A DNA stretch of 64,000 nucleotides from Terrisporobacter vanillatitrophus (GTDB lineage: Bacteria > Bacillota > Clostridia > Peptostreptococcales > Peptostreptococcaceae). The stretch spans positions 3,720,001-3,784,000 of the forward strand of contig NZ_CP154625.1 in the NCBI RefSeq assembly GCF_051148895.1, given 5' to 3'. The position numbers and the translations under genes are program-made. Below, piece by piece: positions 45,003 through 54,633 of the stretch. The notes under the pieces are model-generated. The model searched no databases. It saw only the letters and a program-made list of their open reading frames with translations, and had not been told where the DNA came from. Positions within the stretch are counted from its first letter, which is position 1, and each line of letters opens with the position of its first letter.

Positions 45003-47675
45003 CTACTTTAATTTTAGTATTTCTTTATATACTCTTTTACAATTTTTATTATCAGTATATTGATAGAAGCTATCTATTCTATCAATATATTTTTTATTGA
45101 TTTCACAACCATTTTTTATCATATCTACAATTTCATTTACACTAGTTTCATAATTATAACAAATTATCCCAAAACCATTTTCTTCATAATCAAAATATCC
45201 TTTATTATAAGTATGCCCTTGGAAGAAGTTTTCCTTATCAAATTGGGTATATATTACAGGCTTTTTAAGATACGCAAAATCAAATGCAACACTTGAATAA
45301 TCTGTAATTAATAACTCATTTTCATTAAATTCTTTTTGATAATCTGGTATTTGTGTACTCACATCAACATAATCATTGGATTTGAAGTCTATAGCTTGTT
45401 GTTCAAATGATGGGTGTATACAAAACTTAGCTGTATATTTTTTCTCCATTAATATGTCTAAAACTCGTTTATCATTTATAAGGTTATTATAAAATTCAAA
45501 ATAATTTGTATTTTTAAAATTATCATCATATTCCCTTAATGACGTCCCCTTTATTGGATCCTTTGATATATTTTTTCTCCATGTTGGCATTATAACTATT
45601 TGCCTTTTATTACTACATTTCAGAAAATCAAATCTAGGAAAACCCGTAAGTTTTACATTCTCTCTATCATAACCATATGAGCCATACACAATTGATTTAA
45701 ATTCATCTTCAACAGCTGTTATAAACAATTTAATATTTTTATGTTGTTTGTGCAACCAACTAGACAGATCATCTTTAGTGATACCATGCTGTAAAAATAT
45801 AAAATCAAATTTGTACAAGTCTTTTAGAAATCCTCTCTTCTTATCAAATGCATTAATAACCCATTCATCTGCATGAGACGATATAATTTTTGACGAATAT
45901 AAAAATAATAATTTGTATTTTAACGAATCCATTTTTACTACTTTACCATATTTTTTGACTTTTTTATAATCATCACATTCCTTATTTATAGCAAAATATA
46001 CTTTAATATCATTATTATCTTGCATATTTATATATTTAAATAAATGCATACCATTATCATTAGCTGCATGTGTTCTATCCGATATAATCCATATATCTTT
46101 ATTTATAAATGGCTTAAGTATATAGTATATTATCCTATATAAAACAATTTTACATCTTTTCTCTTTTAACAATTGTTTTATATAATTAAACTCAAATCTA
46201 AAATGTCTATTTTTATTGTATGAGTATATATTAATTCTATTTTTATTCTGTCTAATAATATAGTTCTCATTGTAATAATATGATTTATTATAGTTTTTAG
46301 ATATTTTAGCAAACTTTCCAAAATTTAAATTTAATTTTTTAATATATCTATTTCTATAACAAATAAAAAATTTAATACTTTTAATATCTTCCGCTTTAAT
46401 CTTTACTTTAAACCCATAGACATCTAATACTTTTTTATTGTCAAAGCTATATTTTTCATCAAAATTTATTTCATAACATTCTAAATTAAATCTATTTCCC
46501 TTATCATCTATTATATAAATTTCATAATCCTCTTTTAGTAAAATTGTTTTTACTTTCCCCTCTAATTCAAGATGTCCATTTTTTATATCTATTATATTTA
46601 TATTTAGCAAATGCTTACTTTGAATAGAATAAATATTTATATTATTAAAATATAATTTGCCTTTGTCATAAACAATTTCTTTCCTTATGTCTTTATTATA
46701 TTTAAGTGATAGAGCATAAATTTTGTACTCTATAACCATCTTCTTTTGATTACATATAATATGATCCTCTATATAACTTAAGAGCCATTTGATATTTTCT
46801 ATATATTCATTTTTAGTCGCTTCTCCTATAATATCACTAATGTTTATTTTTAATCTCCATTGCAAATCATACATTATCTGATACTGAATATATGGTATTA
46901 CTACTCCATATTTTTCTATGGAATATTTAAATAAATCCTTATAACATCTTTCAACCGTATCTGTATACCAAGATTCATTTTTACTTCCAGAATCTATTGC
47001 TGAATTTGCAGTAGCTCTTTTTCTATAGTTATATACAACAGATCTCATAATACCATACTTTTCTCTTTCAAGAATTATATAACCAAGTAATTTACCATCT
47101 TCCGTATATTTCAATTGTGTATCATATTTATATTTTTTAATTATATCTGCTTTAAAAAATACAGATGCTGAACTTAACTGAATGTTATCATAGCTTTCAA
47201 ATATATCTACTACCTTATCTTTATTAAATTTATAATCTAGTGCATGTTTAAAACCTTGTTGACTTTCAAAAAGATTTATTCTACATGCTACTAAGTCTAT
47301 ATCCATATAATTCTTTTCAAAAAATTTATATACTTTCTCAAAAGCATCTAAATCCCATTTATCATCACTGTCTAAGAAATTTACATACTTTCCTTCAATA
47401 TAGTTCATTCCATTATTTCTAGCTTTACTTACTCCTCCATTTTCTTGCTTAACATAAATTACGTTATTAGGATACTTGTCTTTATATTTAAAACATACAT
47501 CCTCACTATTATCAGGACTCCCATCATTAACAAGTATCATTTGAATGTTCTCTTTAAATCCTATTGTTTGGTTTATCACCGACAAAATAGTCTCTTCTAC
47601 ATAGTCCTCTACATTATATATTGGTATAACCACAGAAAACTTATATTTATAATTTTTTGTTATCTCTTGATGCAT
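45003..47675 (-). CDS. Fusion of GT2 glycosyltransferase and CDP-glycerol glycerophosphotransferase
   Basis: 890 residues. Residues ~10-300 are a family 2 glycosyltransferase: FSVVIPIYNVEDYVEETILS, MILVNDGSPDNSED and the metal motif LDSDDKWD. A linker of mixed strands (~330-480) follows, then a TagF-type domain (~520-890) with ISDRTHAANDNGMHLFKY, FIFLQHGITKDDLSSW, IVIMPTWRKNISKDP and LLITDYSSVAFDFAY. One protein could add both a sugar and glycerol phosphate to a growing polymer. The start at 47675 is preferred (GAGGGAG 6-7 bases upstream); an in-frame ATG at 47711 overlaps the preceding gene. Confidence 0.88.
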   Translation of the reverse strand: MHQEITKNYKYKFSVVIPIYNVEDYVEETILSVINQTIGFKENIQMILVNDGSPDNSEDVCFKYKDKYPNNVIYVKQENGGVSKARNNGMNYIEGKYVNFLDSDDKWDLDAFEKVYKFFEKNYMDIDLVACRINLFESQQGFKHALDYKFNKDKVVDIFESYDNIQLSSASVFFKADIIKKYKYDTQLKYTEDGKLLGYIILEREKYGIMRSVVYNYRKRATANSAIDSGSKNESWYTDTVERCYKDLFKYSIEKYGVVIPYIQYQIMYDLQWRLKINISDIIGEATKNEYIENIKWLLSYIEDHIICNQKKMVIEYKIYALSLKYNKDIRKEIVYDKGKLYFNNINIYSIQSKHLLNINIIDIKNGHLELEGKVKTILLKEDYEIYIIDDKGNRFNLECYEINFDEKYSFDNKKVLDVYGFKVKIKAEDIKSIKFFICYRNRYIKKLNLNFGKFAKISKNYNKSYYYNENYIIRQNKNRINIYSYNKNRHFRFEFNYIKQLLKEKRCKIVLYRIIYYILKPFINKDIWIISDRTHAANDNGMHLFKYINMQDNNDIKVYFAINKECDDYKKVKKYGKVVKMDSLKYKLLFLYSSKIISSHADEWVINAFDKKRGFLKDLYKFDFIFLQHGITKDDLSSWLHKQHKNIKLFITAVEDEFKSIVYGSYGYDRENVKLTGFPRFDFLKCSNKRQIVIMPTWRKNISKDPIKGTSLREYDDNFKNTNYFEFYNNLINDKRVLDILMEKKYTAKFCIHPSFEQQAIDFKSNDYVDVSTQIPDYQKEFNENELLITDYSSVAFDFAYLKKPVIYTQFDKENFFQGHTYNKGYFDYEENGFGIICYNYETSVNEIVDMIKNGCEINKKYIDRIDSFYQYTDNKNCKRVYKEILKLK

Positions 47676-47698
47676 ATATAATTCTCCCTCATAGATAT

Positions 47699-48955
47699 TT
47701 AATTTACACATTCAGACAAAATTTCTTTACTGCATGCTTCATTATGTGGATTAAATTTACAATTAAATTCAACATACTTTTTATCATAAATAAAATTATT
47801 TATTAATCTATTAATTTCATCAGTAAGCTCTTTTTCATTTTTAATAATCGGACCAGGTAACTCATCTATTGATAAATAGAAATCCCTCATTTTATTTTTA
47901 TATTCTTCAAAATCATACATATAAAATAAGATCGGTCTTTTTAAATTTGCATAATCAAAGAATACACTAGAATAATCTGTTATTAACATATCACTCACTG
48001 TATACAAATGATTAATATCATCATATTTTGATGCATCTATGATAAATCCTTCGTATTTTTCAAAGTCAAATAAATTACTAATAAAATAATGTGCTCTGAA
48101 AAGTATTACATAGTCTTTTTCTAGCTGTTTTTTTAGTAAATCAAAATTCAATCCTAAATTATATGTATAACCAACACCTGGCTTATGTTGATTTTCTCTC
48201 CATGTTGGTGCATATAAAATCACCTTTTTATCTGTTGGAATATTAAGCTTGGATTTTATTTCGTTACACTCTTCATCTGTAAATGTATAAAGGTAATCAT
48301 TTCTTGGATATCCTTTTTCGACAAAAATATTTTCCTTACCTACACTTTTCAAGTTAAATGCTGATGTTATTTTTTCTGTAAAAAATTTAGATGGTGATAT
48401 TATGTAATTATATCTTTCTGCATCAATTCTGTAATTTCGATATAAATCCTTTGTTGATGTTTTAGTACCTACATAATTTTCAATGTCAAATCCTAGTTTT
48501 TTTAATGGCGTTCCATGCCAACATTGTATATATACTTGTTTGTTATCTTTTTTTATTTCATTAGGTATTCTTGAATTACTTACCCAGTATTTAGCTTGTG
48601 AATATGCTTTATAATAATCTTTACTTTTATACTTTACAACAAATGTGTTTTCATTATTTAATAAGTCCTTATACTCTCCTGGTTTTTTAAAAGCCCATAT
48701 CTTAATATAATCTTTGTAAGCCTCGTTATTTAACATTTCTTCGTATAAAGCCTTTGGACTGCAACTATATTGTCTTCCCATATATGCTTCAAATATAATC
48801 ATCTTATCGATAATATTATTTTTATTATAATAATTATTTAAATAATTTTTTCTTTTTTTATTCTGACTTATTTTTACGGCCATATCTTTTGTAAAAGGTG
48901 TTATGCTGGCTAATTGAATAATTTTTTTCTTAATCATTTTTTTTATATTTTTCAT
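47699..48955 (-). CDS. CDP-glycerol glycerophosphotransferase-family protein (TagB/TagF-like)
   Basis: 418 residues. Core motifs: QYSCSPKALYEEML (~62-75), YWVSNSRIPNEI, YIQCWHGTPLKKLGFDIE (catalytic HG), VLYAPTWRENQHKPG, ILFRAHY and MLITDYSSVFFDYANLKRP. The near-standard length and full motif set make it the most typical TagF/TarF-like member of the cluster. AAGGAGTG precedes the ATG by about 9 bases. Confidence 0.9.
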   Translation of the reverse strand: MKNIKKMIKKKIIQLASITPFTKDMAVKISQNKKRKNYLNNYYNKNNIIDKMIIFEAYMGRQYSCSPKALYEEMLNNEAYKDYIKIWAFKKPGEYKDLLNNENTFVVKYKSKDYYKAYSQAKYWVSNSRIPNEIKKDNKQVYIQCWHGTPLKKLGFDIENYVGTKTSTKDLYRNYRIDAERYNYIISPSKFFTEKITSAFNLKSVGKENIFVEKGYPRNDYLYTFTDEECNEIKSKLNIPTDKKVILYAPTWRENQHKPGVGYTYNLGLNFDLLKKQLEKDYVILFRAHYFISNLFDFEKYEGFIIDASKYDDINHLYTVSDMLITDYSSVFFDYANLKRPILFYMYDFEEYKNKMRDFYLSIDELPGPIIKNEKELTDEINRLINNFIYDKKYVEFNCKFNPHNEACSKEILSECVN

Positions 48956-48979
48956 TTATTTTAACACTCCTTACAGTAC

Positions 48980-49375
48980 TTATAATTTCATTTTTATGTC
49001 ATTCTTAATTTGAGTTGTAGATATTTCTGGCGTTCTTGGAAGATATACTACCTCACAATACTCTTCAAGGTAATCAAACTTTCCATCCCAGTCATCCCCC
49101 ATTACAAATGTATCTACTTTAAACTCTTTAATATCACGAACTTTTTGTTCCCAACAAGTTTCTGGTATAACTAAGTCAACATAACGAATAGCTTCTAAAA
49201 GACGTTTTCTTTCCTCATATGAAAAATAACAAATTTTATTTTTTTCCTTTAAATTGAATTCATCTGTAGATAATACTACTATTAAATAATCCCCCAAAGA
49301 TTTAGCTCTTTCTAATAAGTTTACATGTCCATAATGTAGCAAATCAAATGTTCCATAAGTTATAATTTTTTTCAT
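48980..49375 (-). CDS. tagD: Glycerol-3-phosphate cytidylyltransferase
   Basis: 131 residues, the usual TagD size. Makes CDP-glycerol from CTP and glycerol 3-phosphate, the donor for the neighbouring transferases. The nucleotidyltransferase motif YGTFDLLHYGHVNLLERA (~7-24), GDDWDGKFDYL (~92-102) and PEISTTQIK (~119-127; the ISTT motif) are all present. GGGGG precedes the ATG. Confidence 0.96.
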   Translation of the reverse strand: MKKIITYGTFDLLHYGHVNLLERAKSLGDYLIVVLSTDEFNLKEKNKICYFSYEERKRLLEAIRYVDLVIPETCWEQKVRDIKEFKVDTFVMGDDWDGKFDYLEEYCEVVYLPRTPEISTTQIKNDIKMKL

Positions 49376-49395
49376 TTTAATACCCCCATCTTATA

Positions 49396-50550
49396 TTAAT
49401 TAATAATTTGTTTAATATGTTCACAAATATTTTGTAAACATTCAGTATTTACTTCGTTAAAATATTTATTAATTCTTTGCCTATCATTTTCAAATTCATC
49501 TACTCCATTAAAAATTGTCTTTATAGACATTAAAAAATCTTTCATATCTATAGGCTTGTAACCAGGAGTTACTTCATCATATTCAAAATTAAATCCCCTT
49601 TTACTTAAGTATTCATTCTTATCATAAGGTAAGAATAAAAGCGGCTTATTTAACAATAAAAAGTCAATATATATACTTGAATAATCTGTGATTAGCACAT
49701 CAAAAACGTTTAATATTTCCATAATATCTTCAATTATATCTTCATTTAAAAGTAAAACTCTTTTGCCTAGATATTTGTTTACGCTCGCACTTTCAGATAA
49801 GTGAGTGCGAATAAAAATTATTGTTTTACTTTCTTCTAGAAATCTTTCTAACTCATTTTTATTATAGTCTTCAAATGGAAATATTCTTGTTTCTTTGTTA
49901 TCTCTGTATGTTGGAGCATATAAGATTAATTTTTCATATTCTGGTAAATTTATAAATAAATCACATATTTTATTCTTATTAATATTATTGAATAAACAAT
50001 CATTTCTAGGCTGTCCCCAAACTTTTATTATTTCATCTTCTACGTTAAAGCTCTCCTTCATTATAGGAATCAAATGTTTAGAAGTTGTTAATATATAAGA
50101 ATAATTTTGTGAAAATATCTTATTAAAATAATGCTTTTTTAATTTGCTTACCTTATTTTCCATTAAGGCAATTTTTTTTAAAGGTACTCCATGCCATAAA
50201 TTTACTATCAATCTTTTTTTGTTTAATTTTAAACCATATAAAGGAAGACCTGCAGATGTAAACCATACCCCTCCTGATAATACTTTTTTTATACCTGATT
50301 TCGTTTTAGTTTCAATAAAAAAATCTTCACCATATTCACTTTTTAATTTCTCTCTTAATAAATCATCATTTATTACAAAATATGGGTGAATATCTTTTTC
50401 ATTATTTAAAACATACTCAAAAAGATACTTGGAGTTATAATTGTATCTTTCATTATCTGTTGAAGAAAATATCCAGATATTTTTATCAAGTTTTATATTG
50501 TAGATGCTTTTGTATATCAAAGTTTTAGAAAAATTTATTATTTTCTTCAT
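49396..50550 (-). CDS. CDP-glycerol glycerophosphotransferase-family protein (TagB-like)
   Basis: 384 residues. Motifs: WIFSSTDNERYNYNSKYLFEY (first part), GGVWFTSAGLPLYGL, LIVNLWHGVPLKKIALME (catalytic HG), LILYAPTYRDNKETR, IIFIRTHLSES and LITDYSSIYIDFLLLNKP. Shorter than TagF, so possibly the primer (TagB-type) enzyme; that is inference from length. First gene of the cluster, 20 bases before tagD, with GAGGAAA before the ATG. Confidence 0.88.
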   Translation of the reverse strand: MKKIINFSKTLIYKSIYNIKLDKNIWIFSSTDNERYNYNSKYLFEYVLNNEKDIHPYFVINDDLLREKLKSEYGEDFFIETKTKSGIKKVLSGGVWFTSAGLPLYGLKLNKKRLIVNLWHGVPLKKIALMENKVSKLKKHYFNKIFSQNYSYILTTSKHLIPIMKESFNVEDEIIKVWGQPRNDCLFNNINKNKICDLFINLPEYEKLILYAPTYRDNKETRIFPFEDYNKNELERFLEESKTIIFIRTHLSESASVNKYLGKRVLLLNEDIIEDIMEILNVFDVLITDYSSIYIDFLLLNKPLLFLPYDKNEYLSKRGFNFEYDEVTPGYKPIDMKDFLMSIKTIFNGVDEFENDRQRINKYFNEVNTECLQNICEHIKQIIN

Positions 50551-50656
50551 TTTACATTTTCCTCTATATTCTCTCTTCTATCTTTATTTTAAACCATTTT
50601 TTACCACGTTATAATATTATATCATTTTTTTTGCTACTTTGTATCACTTCATAATA

Positions 50657-50708
50657 AACATTAAGAAAGTTCTACCAATTTTATAATCAGTAGAACCTTC
50701 TTATGTTT
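50657..50708 (-). terminator. Hairpin after the TudS-like gene
   Basis: Minus-strand AACATAAGAAGGTTCTAC / GTAGAACTTTCTTAATGTT stem followed by a loose T-rich stretch; it separates the TudS-like gene from the teichoic-acid-type cluster. Confidence 0.65.
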
Positions 50709-50791
50709 ACTCTATTAAGAAGTATTTCATATTTTTCCTTTGCTATCTTTAGTAAACATAGGCGTTCCATGTACATTTTCTAAAGGCATTT

Positions 50792-51418
50792 TTATTTTTC
50801 CTTTTCATTACATTTATTAGATTGATATCTATTTGACTTATACCTGCAACTTTGTGGCATATGTAATAAATCATCCAAATCACAAAAAAAATTTTTAGTT
50901 AATTGTGAATCTAAACTTTCTTTAACAGGAGCTTCAAAATATGGAATATTAATATTATTTTCTTTTAACATCTCATCTAATATTGATGTCATTACACCAT
51001 AAACACTACAATTAACTTTTGTTTTTTCATCTTCTATAATTGATTCAGTTTTATATTTATTAGTTTTATGTTTTCCCCATTTAATACTACAATTAGGGCT
51101 TCCCTGTATACCGATATAACAGAGCGGTGTATTATTGTTATTTTTTAGTTCACACACCATGTCTACATAGTTCTCTAATTCTTTTCTACAATGTTTTTTA
51201 AAAAATACATTGTCATATTGTTGCCTTCCTTGAGGATTTCTCCAATATCCCATGGCTGTAAATTCTGGACAAGGTAACTGTATTATAGCTATATCCTTAC
51301 TTAAAAAATAATTGCTTACCATTCTAGCTACATTAAATCTTCTGCCCAATATATGAACTCTTGTAGCTGGATTTAATAAACAATGGGAAACAAGTACAAA
51401 ATACCTTTTTTTAGGCAT
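50792..51418 (-). CDS. CD3072-type TudS-related putative desulfidase
   Basis: 208 residues. TudS-type proteins use three Cys to hold a [4Fe-4S] cluster that removes sulfur from thiouracil-like compounds. The matching positions here are Cys13 (SHCLLNPATR), Cys50 (LPCPEF) and Cys110 (GIQGSPNCS). The family was recalled from the overall sequence start and these blocks; the real substrate is unknown. The last ~20 residues are a basic/polar tail. AAGGAGT precedes the ATG. Confidence 0.75.
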   Translation of the reverse strand: MPKKRYFVLVSHCLLNPATRVHILGRRFNVARMVSNYFLSKDIAIIQLPCPEFTAMGYWRNPQGRQQYDNVFFKKHCRKELENYVDMVCELKNNNNTPLCYIGIQGSPNCSIKWGKHKTNKYKTESIIEDEKTKVNCSVYGVMTSILDEMLKENNINIPYFEAPVKESLDSQLTKNFFCDLDDLLHMPQSCRYKSNRYQSNKCNEKEK

Positions 51419-51514
51419 AAAATTTTACTCCTTTTTATTAAAAGTATATTGCTTATTTTTTTCTAAATAATATTTATTATTCAGATATAAAATTAGATAA
51501 TAAATTCTATAAAT

Positions 51515-51557
51515 AAAAAAAAGAGATTAAATAATATTATCTAATCTCTCTTTTTTA
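51515..51557. terminator. Terminator after the iminopeptidase gene
   Basis: AGAGATTAAATAAT / ATTATCTAATCTCT stem flanked by A and T runs, active in either direction; both neighbours are on the minus strand, so it ends the iminopeptidase transcript. Confidence 0.85.
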
Positions 51558-51615
51558 AACATACATATTTTTTATATAATTGAACTTAATAAATCATAAG
51601 TTTAATTATTATTTA

Positions 51616-52497
51616 TTAATCATTAGCATTTAACCATTCAGTTAAAACTTCCACATATCTTTCATGTTCTTCCACAAAAGGCATGTGTCTTGAATATTGG
51701 AATAACTCCCATTTACTATTAGGAATTTTATCATACATAGTTTTTGCAATATATGGTGAACTTAAATCTATTGCTCCACTAGTTATTAAACAAGGTTCTT
51801 CTATCTCATGTAATCTATCTGTAAACTCATATCCAGCTAGTGTTCCTGATGGAGAGAATTCATTATGTCCCCACCCTACAACATATGCCTCAGCTCCTGA
51901 TTTTTTAGGTCTTCTTAAGCATTCTGGGTCATTTTCAGTTACTTCACCTGCGCAGTACATTTTCATAAATTTGTCTAATGCATCGCTATATTCTTTACTA
52001 GAATAATCTCCAGTATTTACAGCATCAAGTAAAGCTTTTTGATCAGCTTCGTCCATGTATGATATTCTTCTTTTTTGCTCTACTTCCCAAAGACTTGCAG
52101 ATGAAAGAGTAGATGAAAGAATATATGACTTAATTCCTTTTGGTTTATATTCAAGAGCGTACCAGATAGCCTGCATTCCACCCCAAGATTGTCCTAATAA
52201 ATGAATTTCATCAAGTCCTAAGTGTTCTCTTAATGCAATAAGCTCTTCTATCCAAGTATCAGCATTGAATAATTCTGGATGACCTTCAACAAATGAATTA
52301 CCGCAACCTATTTGATCATACATTATTACTTGTCTACCACTTTCAGCTATTTGGTCTAATACTTCAAAATAGTTGTGTGTAGAACCTGGTCCTCCATGAA
52401 GTAGTACTAATGGTGCCTTCCCTTCAGTGGCTTCACCTACTACACGATAATAAGTTTTAAATCCTTTGAAAGGCATATATCCTTCAGTTATTTTCAT
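51616..52497 (-). CDS. pip: Proline iminopeptidase-family alpha/beta hydrolase
   Basis: 293 residues. Alpha/beta hydrolase that removes N-terminal proline or related residues from peptides. LVLLHGGPGSTHNY (oxyanion loop, ~30-43), nucleophile Ser104 in LLGQSWGGMQ, Asp in SGAIDLSSP (~246) and His in YSRHMPFVEE (~270) complete the triad. The Trp-rich cap segment between is as in Pip/tricorn F1-type enzymes. GGGGGG precedes the ATG. No signal peptide. Substrate range is inferred. Confidence 0.88.
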   Translation of the reverse strand: MKITEGYMPFKGFKTYYRVVGEATEGKAPLVLLHGGPGSTHNYFEVLDQIAESGRQVIMYDQIGCGNSFVEGHPELFNADTWIEELIALREHLGLDEIHLLGQSWGGMQAIWYALEYKPKGIKSYILSSTLSSASLWEVEQKRRISYMDEADQKALLDAVNTGDYSSKEYSDALDKFMKMYCAGEVTENDPECLRRPKKSGAEAYVVGWGHNEFSPSGTLAGYEFTDRLHEIEEPCLITSGAIDLSSPYIAKTMYDKIPNSKWELFQYSRHMPFVEEHERYVEVLTEWLNAND

Positions 52498-52772
52498 GTT
52501 TAATTCCCCCCATTTGTCATTAGAAACAAGAATTAGTTCCTAAGTAATACTGTTAAAAGTTTAGCAGTCACATTTAGTATAACATGAAAGTAAAAGGTTT
52601 TCACCACTATATAATTTCGAAATTTCATGCATATATATAATTTTATTTTTGTATAATAGGCAAATAATTTTCATGTAATAAATAGACTTTCATCGAATTA
52701 ACCTAATCACAACTGTAATATATCAGCTTTTCTAGGATTTAATTAGAATTAATACATATATTAATCTAAAAA

Positions 52773-53138
52773 TTAATTAATACTCAGCTTATCAGTTGCT
52801 TGCTTTTCATCTTCAACGAAAAATAATTGTTTGCCATTGTTGCTCTCATAAATAAAATCTTTTAAACTTTTACTTGAATAAATAGAAAAATCCCCCACAA
52901 TTACAATTTTAAAGTTGTAATTAACAAACTTCTGCAGAATTTCACCTGCGATTCCTGTCTTTAAGTCAAAAAAGTCTTCAACTATTGCTTCTTTATTCAA
53001 AATCATTCTGTCAGCATCTGTTTCATATCTTACAGTTGCCATTAAATCTAATGCAGACTGCACACTCGTAATCAACACCTCATTGCTATTAACAACAGCA
53101 ATTTTGAATTTATTGTCTTTTATTATATTTATATTCAT
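52773..53138 (-). CDS. DUF4180-domain protein
   Basis: 121 residues covering one DUF4180 domain. Recognisable blocks are NEVLITSVQSALDLMATVRY (~19-38) and EAIVEDFFDLKTGIAGEILQ-KFVNY (~49-74), then KIVIVGDFS. Cytoplasmic, function unknown. GGAGG lies 7-8 bases before the ATG. Confidence 0.82.
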   Translation of the reverse strand: MNINIIKDNKFKIAVVNSNEVLITSVQSALDLMATVRYETDADRMILNKEAIVEDFFDLKTGIAGEILQKFVNYNFKIVIVGDFSIYSSKSLKDFIYESNNGKQLFFVEDEKQATDKLSIN

Positions 53139-53199
53139 AGCTTTCCTCCATACTCATAATAAGTTTATTAATACATTGCTGCATACTTTTTCTATAATT

Positions 53200-53481
53200 C
53201 TACAAATCATCATCTTTCGTAAGCGTGGAAACTATACTCATCATCCCTATAGTAATCTTCATTGTTCCCCACAGCATAATTCTTAATTTGTTTTCTTTCT
53301 CATAATATTTCATATTTATTGTTGAATTAACTAAGCTTGAATCTTTACAGTTCATAACAGCTATAAGAGTATTAGATATTCGTGTATACTGCTCTTTATC
53401 AGAAATTCTACTATACTTTCTAACCTTATTTGTACTGAGTTTACCTTTTGTAATAAACTTTCTAATTGTCTTATGGTGCAT
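53200..53481 (-). CDS. Hypothetical protein, doubtful
   Basis: 93 residues, very basic N-terminal half, then MKYYEKENKLRIMLWGTMKI, with no family I recognise. No ribosome site is visible before the ATG at 53481. Its composition is close to its neighbours, so it could be a remnant of a longer gene or a chance frame. Confidence 0.3.
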   Translation of the reverse strand: MHHKTIRKFITKGKLSTNKVRKYSRISDKEQYTRISNTLIAVMNCKDSSLVNSTINMKYYEKENKLRIMLWGTMKITIGMMSIVSTLTKDDDL

Positions 53482-53612
53482 AGCCAGTATTTTGCGACTT
53501 GATCTACTATATAAACATAAAAAATATCACATCGTTATATAAAAATAAATCATAAATTTTATGATTCAACATTTTTTCATAATCCTCTGAAAAAAAGATA
53601 AATAAATAAAAT

Positions 53613-53647
53613 TGAAATAGTATCCTAATTAAGCAGATACTATTTCG
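53613..53647 (-). terminator. Terminator after the chemotaxis-type transducer gene
   Basis: Minus-strand GAAATAGTATC / GATACTATTTC stem followed by AATTTTATTT. Confidence 0.75.
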
Positions 53648-53655
53648 TTCCCAAT

Positions 53656-54633
53656 TTATCTGGTTGTATCTTTTATCTTAACAACCTTCTCAAATTTATC
53701 TACTGTGTTACCAGCTAATCGTAGCTGATTATCAACAACACCAGCTTCCTCTATATGTGAGATTATTGCTTTAGTTGTCACCTTAAGTATTTCATCAATA
53801 TCAGTAATTTCTGCAGTCATATTAACTATTTGATTTTTCTGATGATTTAAAATATCTATCACCTTTTTGACTTCTTCATAAACCTTTGACGCAGATACTA
53901 AGCTACATTCAACTTTTTCGATTACCTCTACAGAAGTCTCAACACCCTTTTTAATAACCTTGATGGAACGTTCTGAATTATTTCTTACACTTCCAGTTTC
54001 AATGGAAATATTCTCAATTAGTTCTGCTATATCTATCGTACTTTTCTTAGTCTGATCCGCTAATTTTCGTATCTCTTCAGCAACAACTGCAAATCCTTTT
54101 CCTTGTTCTCCAGCTCTAGCGGCTTCAATGGAAGCGTTTAATGCTAAAAGATTGGTCTGTGATGCTATATTATCAATTAAGTTAACTACGCTTTTTACTT
54201 CAGAAAATTTGCTTACCAGATTATTAATCATATCTCTATTTTTACTATACTCATTTTCTAGAGTTTTAATAATGCTCATCATTTCTTCAATTGCCACTTT
54301 TCCATCCTGTGAACTTTTTGCCGAATCTTCTGTAATTTCTAAAAGTCTGCTTCCTTGATCAGATAATTCCTTAGTTGCTTTGTCTGTTTCATAAGTTAAA
54401 TTAGATATTCCTTCCATATGAACTTGTATGTTCTTAGTAAGGTCTGCCAAATCTTCATGTTGACTATTCACTCTTTGATGCTGCTTCACTGTTTCTTGAA
54501 CTACTCTTTTTATATTATTTATAAAATCCAAAATTTCTTTATATAAATTATTTAATATTTTTTCATTTTTATCCTGAAAACCTTCGGATTTATCCTCTAA
54601 ATTAGTATTTCTTATTCCTTTGTTAAAAAACAT
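53656..54633 (-). CDS. Soluble methyl-accepting chemotaxis-type transducer
   Basis: 325 residues. The signalling hairpin tip NLLALNASIEAARAGEQGKGFAVVAEEIRKLADQT (positions ~165-200; key residues E-A-A-R-A-G-E) is intact. Flanking methylation-type helices are present. There is no transmembrane segment and no PAS, GAF or cache domain; the N-terminal ~90 residues are just coiled-coil. The start is firm (AGGAGG 5-6 bases upstream). It should be a cytoplasmic transducer or a partner of another sensor. No che or flagellar genes are nearby. Confidence 0.85.
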   Translation of the reverse strand: MFFNKGIRNTNLEDKSEGFQDKNEKILNNLYKEILDFINNIKRVVQETVKQHQRVNSQHEDLADLTKNIQVHMEGISNLTYETDKATKELSDQGSRLLEITEDSAKSSQDGKVAIEEMMSIIKTLENEYSKNRDMINNLVSKFSEVKSVVNLIDNIASQTNLLALNASIEAARAGEQGKGFAVVAEEIRKLADQTKKSTIDIAELIENISIETGSVRNNSERSIKVIKKGVETSVEVIEKVECSLVSASKVYEEVKKVIDILNHQKNQIVNMTAEITDIDEILKVTTKAIISHIEEAGVVDNQLRLAGNTVDKFEKVVKIKDTTR

